From: Diplonema japonicum
Lineage: Eukaryota; Euglenozoa; Diplonemea; Diplonemida; Diplonemidae
Assembly (NCBI GenBank): GCA_964019335.1
Contig: OZ025689.1
Location: 434,001 to 498,000, forward strand
Direction of reading: 5' to 3'
Length of the DNA stretch: 64,000 bases
The notes below the pieces were generated by a model. That model was not told where the DNA came from. It saw only the letters and a list, made by a program, of their open reading frames with translations, and made no database searches. Shown one piece after another: positions 44,832 to 54,873 of this stretch. Each line of letters starts with the position of its first letter. The stretch's first letter is position 1. Position numbers and translations under genes: made by a program.

Positions 44832-47800
44832 TCAATCACTATTTTCAGCACCTTCCCCATCTTCCTTCCCAACGCTTTTCAACGGCTGCATGTGCGTGTC
44901 AGGGGAGGAAGGAGGGCTCTCGTGAGTCTCACACGGCGCGTAGCGTGCCTTTGAATGCGCGTTCATATTACAACAAATGGGTATAACGAAAGAATCCAAT
45001 TGAACACCCATATCAGTCAAAGCAAGAATGAAAGAAGGATAGCCATAGAGTGCCAAAACAAGCGCCGCGGCCAGCGTAAGAGAGATGAACCCGCCGAACT
45101 TCGACAAAAACACAATAATACAATTCAACAAAAAGAGGGACGCACCTATCGTCGTGCAGCTCGCTGAGATCACAGGCGGTGCCATGATAAGCAGCGTTGC
45201 CTTTATCCGCTCCTCCTGCGTTTGATGCTTCATGTGGCAGTGCTCCGAGGCAATGTGCACAGTATAGTCACAAGACATGCCTATCACAATCGTCATGCAG
45301 ATGCTTTCAATAACCCCAAGAGACCATCCTGCAAGTACCATGAATGCGATGAAACAAACAGCAGCACCACCTATGCAGCATGTCGCTACCAACGAAGCGA
45401 TAACGTTTCTTCCGGCAATCAAGAGGACCGCGAAAGCTAGCAGTAGTGATATCCCCAGCGAGTAAGTGGCGGTTCGCTTCAGCTCGACCTGCGTCTCCAT
45501 GGTGACCCATGTCCCTCCTGCTGAGTGGAACCCCTTCCCTACTTCCTTTGGTGGGTTCGTTCCATCCATCCACTCTTCCCATTCCTCCCATTGCGGTTTC
45601 AGTACTTTATATGGTTGCTGCCAGTTCATGGTGGTCCCCACCCACATGGTGAACACTCTGGGAACACCGTGGTTGTAGTATATCTCAGCATACTCCCTGT
45701 GTCTGAAGGCGCCTTCCCACCACCACACGCCGATCTCGCTCACGAACTGATCTTTTTTCAACGGGAGGGAACTGTTCCTCTCGTCTCTCAGCCATCTGTC
45801 GATGTCGAGCATGGGGCATTTCAAGCTCCCCCGACGCAACACATGTGCGAGCTTTCCCTTCATGTCCTCAAGCTCTTTGCATACGCGGAGGAAATACATC
45901 TGTGCGGCTTCTGTTGTCCCATCGAACGTCGGGTCCAGTTCGAGGTGTGTCTTGCTCGACGGGTCTAGGAGGTCCCCCGTGTCGACTGGGATCACACCCC
46001 ATGTGAGACGTATGTCTGTGCGGCCTACGTCTGTGTCCATTTTGAGCTCTGTCTTCATGTATTTGGCTTGGTTGTGGTCGCTGGGCCACAGTGTGATCTC
46101 TCCGTCGGGGCCATGCAGTTGTGTTGCAGTTGCTAGACACAGCCCAACAATGATTACAAGAACCACTGCGATGTGGTTGTGCCATTGCAGCACCACATCC
46201 ACAACTAGCAGTTCTGTCCATGACTTGGCCGGGGGGTCGGTGTCCACCTCCATCATGCATTCGTCCATCTCGTCGTCGTCCAGCTCGGACAATTCTTCTC
46301 TCTCGCCGCTAAGCACGGCTTGCAGAGCAGCGTCCACCTCTTCTTTCTCGCCCTCAAGGACGTCAACAGAGCCCCTCCCCTCCCTCCCAGGCTCCGTCAT
46401 CCTCCGCCTCCCATACAGAAACAGCAGTGTCGGGAACCACAGCGCGACGGTGATCAGCAAGCACACCATCAGCACCGCCATAAACAGCCCGAACAACTTG
46501 ATGGGAGCGATGTCAGATGTGTAGTTCCCCAAAAAGGCGCCTGCCGTGGTGAGCGTCGTTGCCGACACGGTCACAAGGCTCTCCGAGATGGCACGCGAGA
46601 CCTTCTGGTGCAGTGTCGGGAGGGACTTGTCCGCCTCTGCCTTTCTGTAATGTGCAAGGATGACAAAGAAGTCGTCGGTCCCTACGCCGGCAACCAAGAA
46701 CAGCCCGATGAGGTGGAGCACACCTACCCACCTGATGCCCAGCACAAATCGGTACACAGCAAAGGTGATCGGCAAGCACAAAACGATGCCGGCGATAGCG
46801 CCAAACGAGAGAAAGAGACTTTTAGAATAAAATGACGTGTACACCACGACGACCACAATGGACCCGACAGCCCAGCGGCCGTCTAGCAGCAGCTGGTGCA
46901 GCAGCTCGCTCTGAAAGGTTGCCCATTCTCTCCACACGAGACTGAAGCCGTGCTTCCCTGCGATGTCGGTTATCTGCTTTGCTACTGACGGGACGCTGTC
47001 CAGTTCATCTTTGTTGATCTGGAGTGTCACGCGGGTGTACTTCGACTCCAGCAGCTTGTCACTTGTGTCGTAGTGCTGAGTGTCGAAGAGGGCCCGCCCA
47101 CCGTGCAAAGGAAGGACGGCATCTGCTGTGTTAGACCGCTTTGACCACTTTGTGACGACCTTCATGGACGCCAGTAAGGAGTCAACGTAGGCTTCTGTCA
47201 GGTCGCTGCACGGGAGACGCGTCACGGGGGTGTTGGCTACTGCGCGCAGCTCGTCGGCTGTAGCATTGGTTTCCAAAAGAAGCATGCAGAGGTCGATGTT
47301 GTGCACAATGCACGGGTCCGCACAGGGGCCAGGACACCCTACCACCTCGCGAGCCTCACATGGGATGGTACGGGTGTCGTTGCAGACCTTCTTGAAGCCC
47401 TCGACCTGGTCCAGCGCGCTGAGGTCGCGCACAGTACGAGTGAACTGCACAATATTTTCTGCCAAGGGATGCGTCTGGATGATATCGGGGATGGACAGCA
47501 ACCACAGAGGACGGGTGCAGGCGATAGTGTGATTGCATGACGTTCGGGGGTCAAGGTAGTGGACTGCCCCAAAACAACTATTGCTCCATACTGTACTGTT
47601 CTCAAACTCATCGAGGGCGAAGCACATGGACACAACATCAGGGTACTTCAAGACGTTGTCCCCATTGGTTGTCAGAAGGATCTCCATATCAGTGTCGCGA
47701 ATTGTGTGGCAGAAAGGGGCGGGGGGCGTGGGGGGTAAAGGAGGCGCAGGGGTACCGCCAGTGGGCGGTGCAGGGGTGACACCAGGTGTTGGGGTACTCG

Positions 47801-48029
47801 GAGGTGGATAATGTCGGGGTGCATTAGGCGTGACGTATCTCGAGATAACACCACTGGAAACCTTCCTATTACTTATCAGCGTACCACGCACAACAAACGC
47901 ACTTACATCCGTGTCCACAATAGTTCCCGACTTCACCACAGCCACACCCAACAAGACAGCAACGCTTGTGAAGCACAGCAACCAAAGCCAAGGGCGCACC
48001 GTCAGCAGGTGGAGGCACCGTGCCTTCAT
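44832..48029 (-). CDS. Dispatched/Patched-like RND transporter with sterol-sensing domain
   Basis: About 1,065 aa from the ATG at 48027-48029. One N-terminal helix is followed by a proline-rich stretch (~65-115), a Cys-rich lumenal domain and then five helices of the sterol-sensing type (~395-560), including GTDDFFVILAHYRKA, the RND Asp pair. A cytosolic acidic loop follows (EELSELDDDEMDECMMEVD), then a second lumenal domain and five more helices with GMSCDYTVHIASEH, the second Asp motif. This two-half, twelve-helix plan is that of Patched, Dispatched and NPC1, which use an ion gradient to move sterols or lipidated cargo. The GTDD motif points to the Dispatched branch. Cargo unknown. Confidence 0.85.
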   Translation of the reverse strand: MKARCLHLLTVRPWLWLLCFTSVAVLLGVAVVKSGTIVDTDVSAFVVRGTLISNRKVSSGVISRYVTPNAPRHYPPPSTPTPGVTPAPPTGGTPAPPLPPTPPAPFCHTIRDTDMEILLTTNGDNVLKYPDVVSMCFALDEFENSTVWSNSCFGAVHYLDPRTSCNHTIACTRPLWLLSIPDIIQTHPLAENIVQFTRTVRDLSALDQVEGFKKVCNDTRTIPCEAREVVGCPGPCADPCIVHNIDLCMLLLETNATADELRAVANTPVTRLPCSDLTEAYVDSLLASMKVVTKWSKRSNTADAVLPLHGGRALFDTQHYDTSDKLLESKYTRVTLQINKDELDSVPSVAKQITDIAGKHGFSLVWREWATFQSELLHQLLLDGRWAVGSIVVVVVYTSFYSKSLFLSFGAIAGIVLCLPITFAVYRFVLGIRWVGVLHLIGLFLVAGVGTDDFFVILAHYRKAEADKSLPTLHQKVSRAISESLVTVSATTLTTAGAFLGNYTSDIAPIKLFGLFMAVLMVCLLITVALWFPTLLFLYGRRRMTEPGREGRGSVDVLEGEKEEVDAALQAVLSGEREELSELDDDEMDECMMEVDTDPPAKSWTELLVVDVVLQWHNHIAVVLVIIVGLCLATATQLHGPDGEITLWPSDHNQAKYMKTELKMDTDVGRTDIRLTWGVIPVDTGDLLDPSSKTHLELDPTFDGTTEAAQMYFLRVCKELEDMKGKLAHVLRRGSLKCPMLDIDRWLRDERNSSLPLKKDQFVSEIGVWWWEGAFRHREYAEIYYNHGVPRVFTMWVGTTMNWQQPYKVLKPQWEEWEEWMDGTNPPKEVGKGFHSAGGTWVTMETQVELKRTATYSLGISLLLAFAVLLIAGRNVIASLVATCCIGGAAVCFIAFMVLAGWSLGVIESICMTIVIGMSCDYTVHIASEHCHMKHQTQEERIKATLLIMAPPVISASCTTIGASLFLLNCIIVFLSKFGGFISLTLAAALVLALYGYPSFILALTDMGVQLDSFVIPICCNMNAHSKARYAPCETHESPPSSPDTHMQPLKSVGKEDGEGAENSD

Positions 48030-48124
48030 CGTTACCTTGAGATGATATGTTAGAGAAAGAAGGAAGAACATCGAAAACTTCGCCCCCCCCCCTTTTTTTT
48101 TGATCCTTTTTTGTTAACAGCACA

Positions 48125-49042
48125 CTAGTCGTCCTTGGCCGGGGATTCTTCGTTTTTCTCGTCTTTTTTGCCTTTTCCACCCTTCCATCCCTTGCCGCCT
48201 TTTTTGCCCTTGCCCTTTCCCTTTTTTCCACCCTTCCACCCTTTGCCGCCTTTGAACCGTTTGGGTTCCGGTCCGTTCACCTCGTACCACTTGCTTTCCT
48301 CCTCGCTGTTTACCATAGTTACAGTGACTTCGATGTCGCCGACACGATCGATCTCGAGGATCTGTGGTGAGGGTGTTTTATTTTTTTTTCTTCTTTTTTT
48401 TAAAATTAAAACCTTCATGGCTGCCTCGGGGTTCTCGAGCCGTGCTGTGAGGCCTTCCGACGTAGAATTCTTGTGCACGAAATCCACCCCGTGTTGCTTC
48501 AACATCTGTAGCTGTTCAGGCGGCGAAATCTCGCCAAGACCCTCGATCTTTACCAGACAACCTTTTGTATACACGGGGCGTTTGTAAGAGATCCGTTGTG
48601 CGTCTTCATGAGCGGTAACGGTTTTAAACACGAATGTCCCTGCGAACACTCCTTCGATGGCTTTGGAGATGCCAAAATACGTTTTTGAATCGTCGAGATG
48701 CAGCACGTAGAAGGTTTGCTTTGTTATGCTCCAGCCGATCCCTCGCACCCCGCCTTGCATTTTTTCTTCCGCGCTGTGGTGGCGTTCTAGGATGGCGAAT
48801 GCTAGGAGCTGGTCCGCACTGTCGAGAAGGAACTCCAACTCTTCCTCTTCGCTGTCCTTGTGGGCTTCCTCGATTTTCGCAACAACATCCCACATCTTTC
48901 TGGAGAGCTCAGCCCCTTCCTTAAACGGCGCCCCTGCTAAAACAATTTCCACATCTTTCTTTTCTTCTGTTTTCTCTTTCGATACATCGGTTGCTTCTGC
49001 TGGCGATGCCGGTGTTTCGGTGGGTGGGACTTCAGCACTCAT
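48125..49042 (-). CDS. La-type RNA-binding protein (xRRM) with a DUF3223-like domain
   Basis: About 288 aa: 210 from exon 1 and 78 from exon 2. After an acidic N-terminus, residues ~70-135 resemble DUF3223 (ILERHHSAEEKMQGGVRGI, then a Lys-Ala-Ile block). From about 165 there is an xRRM as in the C-terminal half of La (GCLVKIEGLG, PPEQLQMLKQHG), followed by KRFKGGKGWKGG and a long Gly/Lys tail like that of La. The La motif itself is not seen, so the protein probably binds structured RNA, for example RNA polymerase III transcripts, differently from canonical La. Start is at 49042; nine codons upstream are leader-like. Confidence 0.65.
   Translation of the reverse strand: MSAEVPPTETPASPAEATDVSKEKTEEKKDVEIVLAGAPFKEGAELSRKMWDVVAKIEEAHKDSEEEELEFLLDSADQLLAFAILERHHSAEEKMQGGVRGIGWSITKQTFYVLHLDDSKTYFGISKAIEGVFAGTFVFKTVTAHEDAQRISYKRPVYTKGCLVKIEGLGEISPPEQLQMLKQHGVDFVHKNSTSEGLTARLENPEAAMKVLILKKRRKKNKTPSPQILEIDRVGDIEVTVTMVNSEEESKWYEVNGPEPKRFKGGKGWKGGKKGKGKGKKGGKGWKGGKGKKDEKNEESPAKDD
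48362..48412 (-). other. Intron of the La-type gene (51 nt)
   Basis: GTTTTAATTT, A/G-rich, then CACCACAG; a multiple of three. Removal joins AAMK to ILEIDRVGD within the RNA-binding domain. Confidence 0.7.
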
Positions 49043-49380
49043 CTTTTTTTGTTTCTCTGTTTCCCCCACCTTGTAATTATTATTATTATTTTTTTCTTTT
49101 GATTGTGAAAAATGAAATAAAAAAATAAGAGGGGAAAGGGGAAATCAGAAGCACCCCTTGCCGCCATAGGTACGTCACTGTATGAATGCAAATAAAGAAA
49201 AAAAAATGTGGGGTGGAAAAAAAAAAAAGAAATATGGAAAGAGAGTGTGTGTTAGCCCTCTTCCACCTATCCCGTTAACCCATAAGAACAGCTGCGTTAT
49301 CCAACAAAGAGAAATTGAAGAGAGAAAAAAAAAAGGGGGAGTTACAATTGTGTACGAACGTACCTTTACCCCTTCATCCT

Positions 49381-49416
<36 letters not shown>

Positions 49417-49450
49417 CTTCTCCATATCCTCCCCTGAGCGGTTTTCTTTC
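49043..49450. other. Spacer with a CT microsatellite
   Basis: A TC dinucleotide run of about 32 bases at 49383-49414, otherwise A/T runs. No gene. Confidence 0.75.
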
Positions 49451-50049
49451 TTACCCTTTTTTAACCAGCATTGTACAGCATTTTCCAAACCCCATACAGC
49501 AGGTCTGAGAACAGGCCATGCACCCCTTGAGAAGGGGGCCGAGGAAGTAGGAAGCGAGCTGCCTGGCATAAGGGATGTACGACAACGAGTACCATACAAG
49601 AGATGCAATCTTTTTTTTTTTTTTTTTTTTTCCCCAAATACCTGTATACAGCAGAAAAACACTACCAACGTTGTGTTACGCCACTTGATGGCGGACATGA
49701 GCGTAAGGAACATGGATCCTATGTAAACCATTGTCGTCAGCATTCTGTTGTGCTCACCCATAGACCTGAACTGCCTGCCCGGACCGACCAGGAATGCAGT
49801 TGAAGCTACTCCAAACAGATTGGCACAGGTGAAGAAGAATGCGAATTTCTTTGGCAACAAGACGATCATCGGGGCAAAGGCCACCGCAAGTGCAAAGCAA
49901 ACCGCGCTCATCGCTATGAATGCCCCGAACCCCATCATGCGATTCTTCCAGCTAAGCGCCATGCTCTCCCCAAGCTCATCCCAAGCACTAGCTGGCTCGT
50001 CGCTACCCCCTGCTAGATCTTTTATCTTCAAGATTACATCCATAGTCAT
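49451..50049 (-). CDS. SFT2: SFT2-family vesicle-transport protein
   Basis: 188 aa after removal of one 32-nt intron. Starts at the ATG at 50049 or 50043 (Met-Thr-Met). Four helices follow a short N-terminus: WKNRMMGFGAFIAMS..., then the KFAFFFTCANLFGVAS segment, FLVGPGRQFRSM and the final pair. The spliced exon 2 supplies the conserved WYSLSYIPYAR and a Cys-rich end; read through, the protein ends in a poly-lysine artefact. SFT2 proteins act in retrograde vesicle fusion with the Golgi. The truncated LINE ends about 66 bases upstream of the start codon. Confidence 0.85.
49610..49641 (-). other. Intron of the SFT2 gene (32 nt, 21 of them A)
   Basis: Sense sequence is GTATTTGGGG, 21 A, G. Removal restores the conserved SFT2 end WYSLSYIPYAR. 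One of the shortest spliceosomal-type introns one could propose. Confidence 0.85.
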
Positions 50050-50114
50050 TCGGCAACTCTCACCTCCCCCTCCTTTTCTTTGGGATGATAAAAATCGCAA
50101 TCAAAAAGAAAAAA

Positions 50115-51865
50115 CTCAAAGTACAGGACAAGCCCCCCGCTAGAGGGCCGCCCTATGGGAGGGGGGGGTCTATCTGTTAATACTCCCCTTCTGGAGCATT
50201 GCTTTCATCCCGATTGAGGCCGTGAGCGTCTTGCGGAGTCGTGTGATGCGGTCCCGCTTGTAGTCGGCTTTCAATTCCATGGAGAAACCAATAGCTGCCT
50301 TTCCTCCAATGGCGATGAGGGACTTCACTCTTTTTCTCTCGTCCGCTGGGAAGGGGCGTCGCTTCTTCCGTGCCCTGCATGCTGTGTTTATCTTTACGAT
50401 GAGAGCTTTGATTCTGCGCGCCCTATCTTCCAGCAGGCCTCCCAAAGACTTTCCGGTCGTCCATTCGAAGTCAATGGCCAGTTCCACCGCCGACACCTCC
50501 GAGGTGGTGTCCTTCTCCACCCAACGCAGTTGTGACAACCATTGTAGCAGCGGGTTCAGGTACTGGGACAGGACCCCGCTCACTCCTTCGAGCTCGCCAG
50601 CTATCGGAACGGGGCATCTCTTACCTACCACATTTCGAATCCACGGTAGCGGCTGTGTGTTGACATCCTCCTTCTGCATGAGCTCTACGTCTCGTTTCTC
50701 AACCACCACGGCAAAGTATCGTTGCAGCTTCTCTAGGTACGCAAAGTCATGTCCTCTCGGCAGAATCGCGTGCAATTCCAGACACAGGGGCCATCCTGTC
50801 CTGTTGCGCAGTGGTTCCAAGCCGTCCTGTGCTAGCTCTTCCTGTGCGCAGGCGCACTCGTAGGGTTACCATGTACCGGGTACGGTGATTCACACAGGTC
50901 GCACCTGAACCCTTGTGTGCGTGGTACTGTCGTTGTTGGGACTTGGCTTATGCTCTCTTCGACTTCTTCGGTGCCGTCACCTTCTGGTGCCAGGGGGACG
51001 CTTCTTTGGTTCGTTCCTGCATGCGGGCTAAGGTAGGGGGCCCCTTAGGACATGAGCGGGTCCTTGGCTGTTTTCCATAGTTGGTTGGATCCGCTCCCGC
51101 CTCCATCCCTCTCACTGTGTTCCTCTCGTTCGCCAGCGACCTGCTCCGGGCTTTCCTCACCGCGTCCCTAAAGACGTGTCCGCGTTCGGCCCAGGGTTTG
51201 TTCCCACAGTCTAGCAATTGCGCCCAGCTCCATCCTATATAGGGGAGCCACCGACAGACCAGGTTGCCTACTGGTCCCATCGGGGTGGACCCCGTGCCGT
51301 ACCCCGCAGCGATCCGCATGCATCTCTGTCGTAGTCGTTCGTCGTCGAGCGCTCCGGACACTACCTTCAGGGAGTGGTATATCACATAGGAGAGGGGATC
51401 GTTGGTGTGCCCCTTCAAGAGGACTGTGTTCACTGCGGTAGGAGAGCGTCCACGGTGGTGAGGGCCCCATAGGTTGCACGTTACCTTGTCGACAATTTCT
51501 TGGACGTCTCGTCACATGGGGGGGAGAACGGTCCGCTGTAGAGGCATGACGGAAGAACCGTCGTGCTGACCATGTGTGCTTTCGTTTCGAAGGCCAACCT
51601 CGTGCAACCCAGCCGGTCTTGCGAGTCAAGCGCATCCGTGGTCGGTTTGTTCCATTTCGTCCCTGTCCTGCGCGTGTTGATTTTCACGCCAAGCCCTTTG
51701 AGGTCCAACACCGTCTTGTATGGTACAGGTACTTCCGAGCCTTTCCTCATCGCCGTTCGGTCTCCCACGACTCTCGACTTGAACCCTTCCGCGGTGCCAA
51801 AGCCCACCAAAAAAGTTGAGCTTTTTAAGCGGGCATATCGAGAATGGTTGTAAGCCGTCAACGCG
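50115..51865 (-). mobile_element. 5'-truncated LINE-type retrotransposon
   Basis: Minus-strand pieces in several frames belong to the C-terminal half of a non-LTR polyprotein. From 51865 down: the end of the reverse transcriptase and thumb (RTGTKWNKP, KAHMVSTTVLPS), an HTNDPLSY motif (51430-51380), a CxxC segment near 50900, and a last open frame of 216 codons (50820-50170) with ELAIDFEWTTGKS. At least two frameshifts separate them, so the copy is dead. It ends in a GC-rich tail and a T-run in element sense. Confidence 0.75.
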
Positions 51866-52394
51866 CAACCTCAAAGAAAAGGAAGGAGGGGGGGGGAGAA
51901 CGTCGTACGCACTTTTTCAGTTTTTGCCGCTTACGACATTCATGTTGAAAAGTCTTTCAGGAAAAGTTTCGGGCAATGTTCACTGTGCCTCTCTTGCGAC
52001 CTATTTGGTCAGGCCTGCAGTGTAAGGAGATCGGGGCAAGGGTGGGCATCGCTCAAGGTGGAAACCTAAAGATCGACCCTTGGCTTGGATTTGACAAAGC
52101 TGATTCTCTTGTCAGACCCCACTTCAACAAACGTAGTTTGTGAGACTACTGGCGTGCAGCAGAACTAACGTTGGAAGACCTGCAGGGCGTCTGATCCCGA
52201 TGACGAAGGGAACGTCTGATAGAGACTTGAAGAATAGGGTGTAAAAGTGCTTGCATGACGCATGTGCGTCCACCTCTCCATTAGGTTTTTGTGCCCTGTG
52301 ACTTGTTTGTACCTGTGAAACGTGCCTTTTCTCTAGGAAACGGCCCCAAAATAAGGAAACGTTTCCGTTCCTGTTTTTCCTTATACTGTCTTTC

Positions 52395-52440
52395 CTTTTC
52401 AAAAAAGCTTGGAAACGCGTTTTTTTTTGCCAGCATGGGG
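52395..52440. repeat. Repeat end GCTGGCAA-type
   Basis: GGAAACGCG, a T-run, then GCCAGCATG and a G-run. The same GCTGGCAA plus GGAAACG block flanks the piggyBac relic at 54822-54854 and 56723-56737, so this looks like the end of a related, mostly lost element. Confidence 0.4.
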
Positions 52441-52668
52441 GGGGGGGGGAAGAAAATAAAACTGTGGCGCTTCATTTTGTTTGTACACGAAGGGAATCTT
52501 ACCTAATAACACAACACCTTGCGCCGCTAACTGGTTTTCGAGTCTCGACAATAATACTGTTGAAACAAACAAGAAAAGAAAAACAAATAAAGAAGGGGAG
52601 GAGAAGGGGGAAGTTCCCCATCCCCTTTTAACATGCTTTGTTATTCACATGCAACATTGGGGGAAGAA

Positions 52669-52967
52669 CTATTGATTGGCTTTGATTGGCCACGACATTG
52701 CGGCAGGCGAATGCTGCCCAACCATTGGTGACGGGGCCACCACCATATAAACCACATCCTGATCCCCGAGCCCGCTCCCCTGAACCTCTCCACCCCCGAA
52801 CCTGTTCAGAATCGTCTCCTCCCAAACCAGTTTGAACATCCACACCATCAAACCAGCCTCATCCCCTGCCTTCTTGTACAGGTCTCCCACTGTCTCCGTC
52901 CCAGCGTCCCAGACACTTCCACATCGTGGGTTTCAACTTTCGTCTTTACGAACACTGTGATGCTCAT
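52669..52967 (-). pseudogene. Ubiquitin-like protein gene with a one-base frameshift
   Basis: From the ATG at 52965-52967 the frame reads a ubiquitin-like start (MSITVFVKTKVETHDVEV), then fails at GAAGTGTCTGG. One missing base there shifts the rest into another frame, which continues the fold (VGDLYKKAGDEAG, then FGGGEVQGSGLGDQD). The C-terminus has no obvious Gly-Gly. Recent pseudogene, sequencing error or programmed frameshift cannot be told apart. Confidence 0.6.
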
Positions 52968-53914
52968 TTTTGTATTATTTTCTTTCTCAAACCTTTCAAG
53001 GATGGCATGCTTTCTGACTTTAAGGGGGAAATAATAATAATAATAAGAAGACAAATATAAAAAAAAAAAAAAAAAAAAAAAAAATAAATAAATAAGAAGG
53101 AAAATGGAGCCGAGAGTTAAGATAACTCCGGAAAGGTTTTCATGTGTGTGGTTGTTAGTTGCCCAGCCGGCACACATTTTCATTTGGCAGTCGCTACAAA
53201 CGATGTGTCCATGAAAAAAGTTAGATCTTGGATTTCATTGTGTGGTTTGGTTCTTCTTTTATAACTCCAGTCAGATTTCCAACCGTGGGAGTGAATATAA
53301 TATTTCACTTTATTTCACGCTTTGCTTTATTTCTACGCTAGATCTCAGGCTTGGCTTAGGAGGAAAACAGGTGCAGGAAATGAAAATTACTTTATGTGAA
53401 TATAAAGTACTTTATTCACGCTAGCCCTATTTCCACAGCACAGCAAGGGCTCAACCTGTAATACCCCACACTTTCAAATCTGACTGACGTTAAATAAAAC
53501 AACGGATTTAGTGAAAATAGATCCGATTTTCACTTGTGGTGGTCCTGTTTAACCTCGTTGATGTTACTTCACTCGCTGCCCTCGTGAAGTCATATACCCA
53601 CTCGTTAAACCACTGCCCACCACGCGTGAAAAATCATACAATCTTATTTTCACTAAATAAATAGTTTTTTTTTTTTTTTTCTTCTTCTTTTTTTTGTTTT
53701 GTTTTTACCGCTGTGCTTATGAAAAAAAAAAAAAAAAAAAAAATGAAAATAAGAAATTCATATGATCTTGTATTTAGTTTACCAAATACTACGGAAGAGG
53801 GGGGGAAAGTACCGGGCCTGAGGCGTCCAGGAATTTGACGATCATACAACCCCCCCTCCCCTAGGGCTATGTTGGCAACAAACTCGTTTCAACATAGCCC
53901 TAAGGAAAAGGTAT

Positions 53915-53972
<58 letters not shown>

Positions 53973-54073
53973 ACCGGTTCTTCCTCCTTCGCCCTCCCCT
54001 CCCTCCTTCCATGGGTTTGCGCAACTGCTCGTGAAGAGTAGCTAACAACGGAACAGGGGGGAAAGGGGATAAT

Positions 54074-54117
54074 ACTCATTATGATAGGAAAAGAAGTGCG
54101 GTTTGAAACGGCCCACA
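54074..54117 (+). repeat. Dispersed repeat copy 4
   Basis: Diverged copy: TCATTATGATAGGAAAAG to AACGGCCCAC. Confidence 0.55.
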
Positions 54118-54600
54118 TAATAAGATGCTTTGCCGTTCACATGCAATAATTGGTTTTAACAAACAAGACGGGGGGGGGGGGGGGGGGCAGTCACTTTAAC
54201 GGTGCAACGATTTTCTCCCCCCCCCCCCCTCCCCACAATTGTTGTTGTTTCTAGTTTTTCAATTGTGCTGCCTAGCTTAACTTCTTTTTTTTTTTAAAAG
54301 AAAAAAAAAAAAGAAAAAGAAACTACTTCAATGCAGCGAAAGGAGAGATCAGTACTATGTATCTCAGGTCCCGAAATAGGTAATTCATCTTGTAAAAGTT
54401 AAGAATAAACGCATTTTCTGCATAAAAAAAAAAGAAAAAAAAAAAAAAAAAAAAAAGCAGGGAGGTGTAAAACAAAACGTTTTGGTACGGGACCGGAACC
54501 CAATCAAACGCTGCATAACGGTGCTAGGTTCCTTCTCTGTGTGCAACCCTTTTGCTGGGAAAAGTGGATGAATAAATAGACAAAAGAAGAAGAAGAAAAA

Positions 54601-54640
54601 ATTCACTATGATAGGAAACTGGTTAGCAACGGCCCACTAT
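54601..54640 (+). repeat. Dispersed repeat copy 5
   Basis: TTCACTATGATAGGAA, a short deletion, then GGTTAGCAACGGCCCAC, followed by an A-run and GGAGAGATG. Confidence 0.7.
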
Positions 54641-54873
54641 AAAAAAACGGAGAGATGCACGGCCATGGCAGATTCTTTCCTTCTTTATGCGGTGTAAACA
54701 CCCCCTCACCGTGCCAGTGTGACTAGAATAACCCCCCCCGAAGGGGGATAGGCCCCTTCTGGGTTTCAACTATGATGTTTGCAACGATATCTGAAGAAAG
54801 AAAGAAAAAGGGACTTCCCCCCCATAGGGCTATACTGGCAAGGAAACGCGTTATCAAGCATTTTTTTTTTTTT

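Larger units (their letters stand above)
52968..54873. other. Repeat-rich spacer
   Basis: No gene seen. Contains a 13-bp perfect hairpin (53862-53894, TAGGGCTATGTTG arms), an A-run of about 54 at 53917-53970, a TTTAGTGAAAATA inverted pair near 53508 and 53648, and two dispersed repeat copies. Confidence 0.65.
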
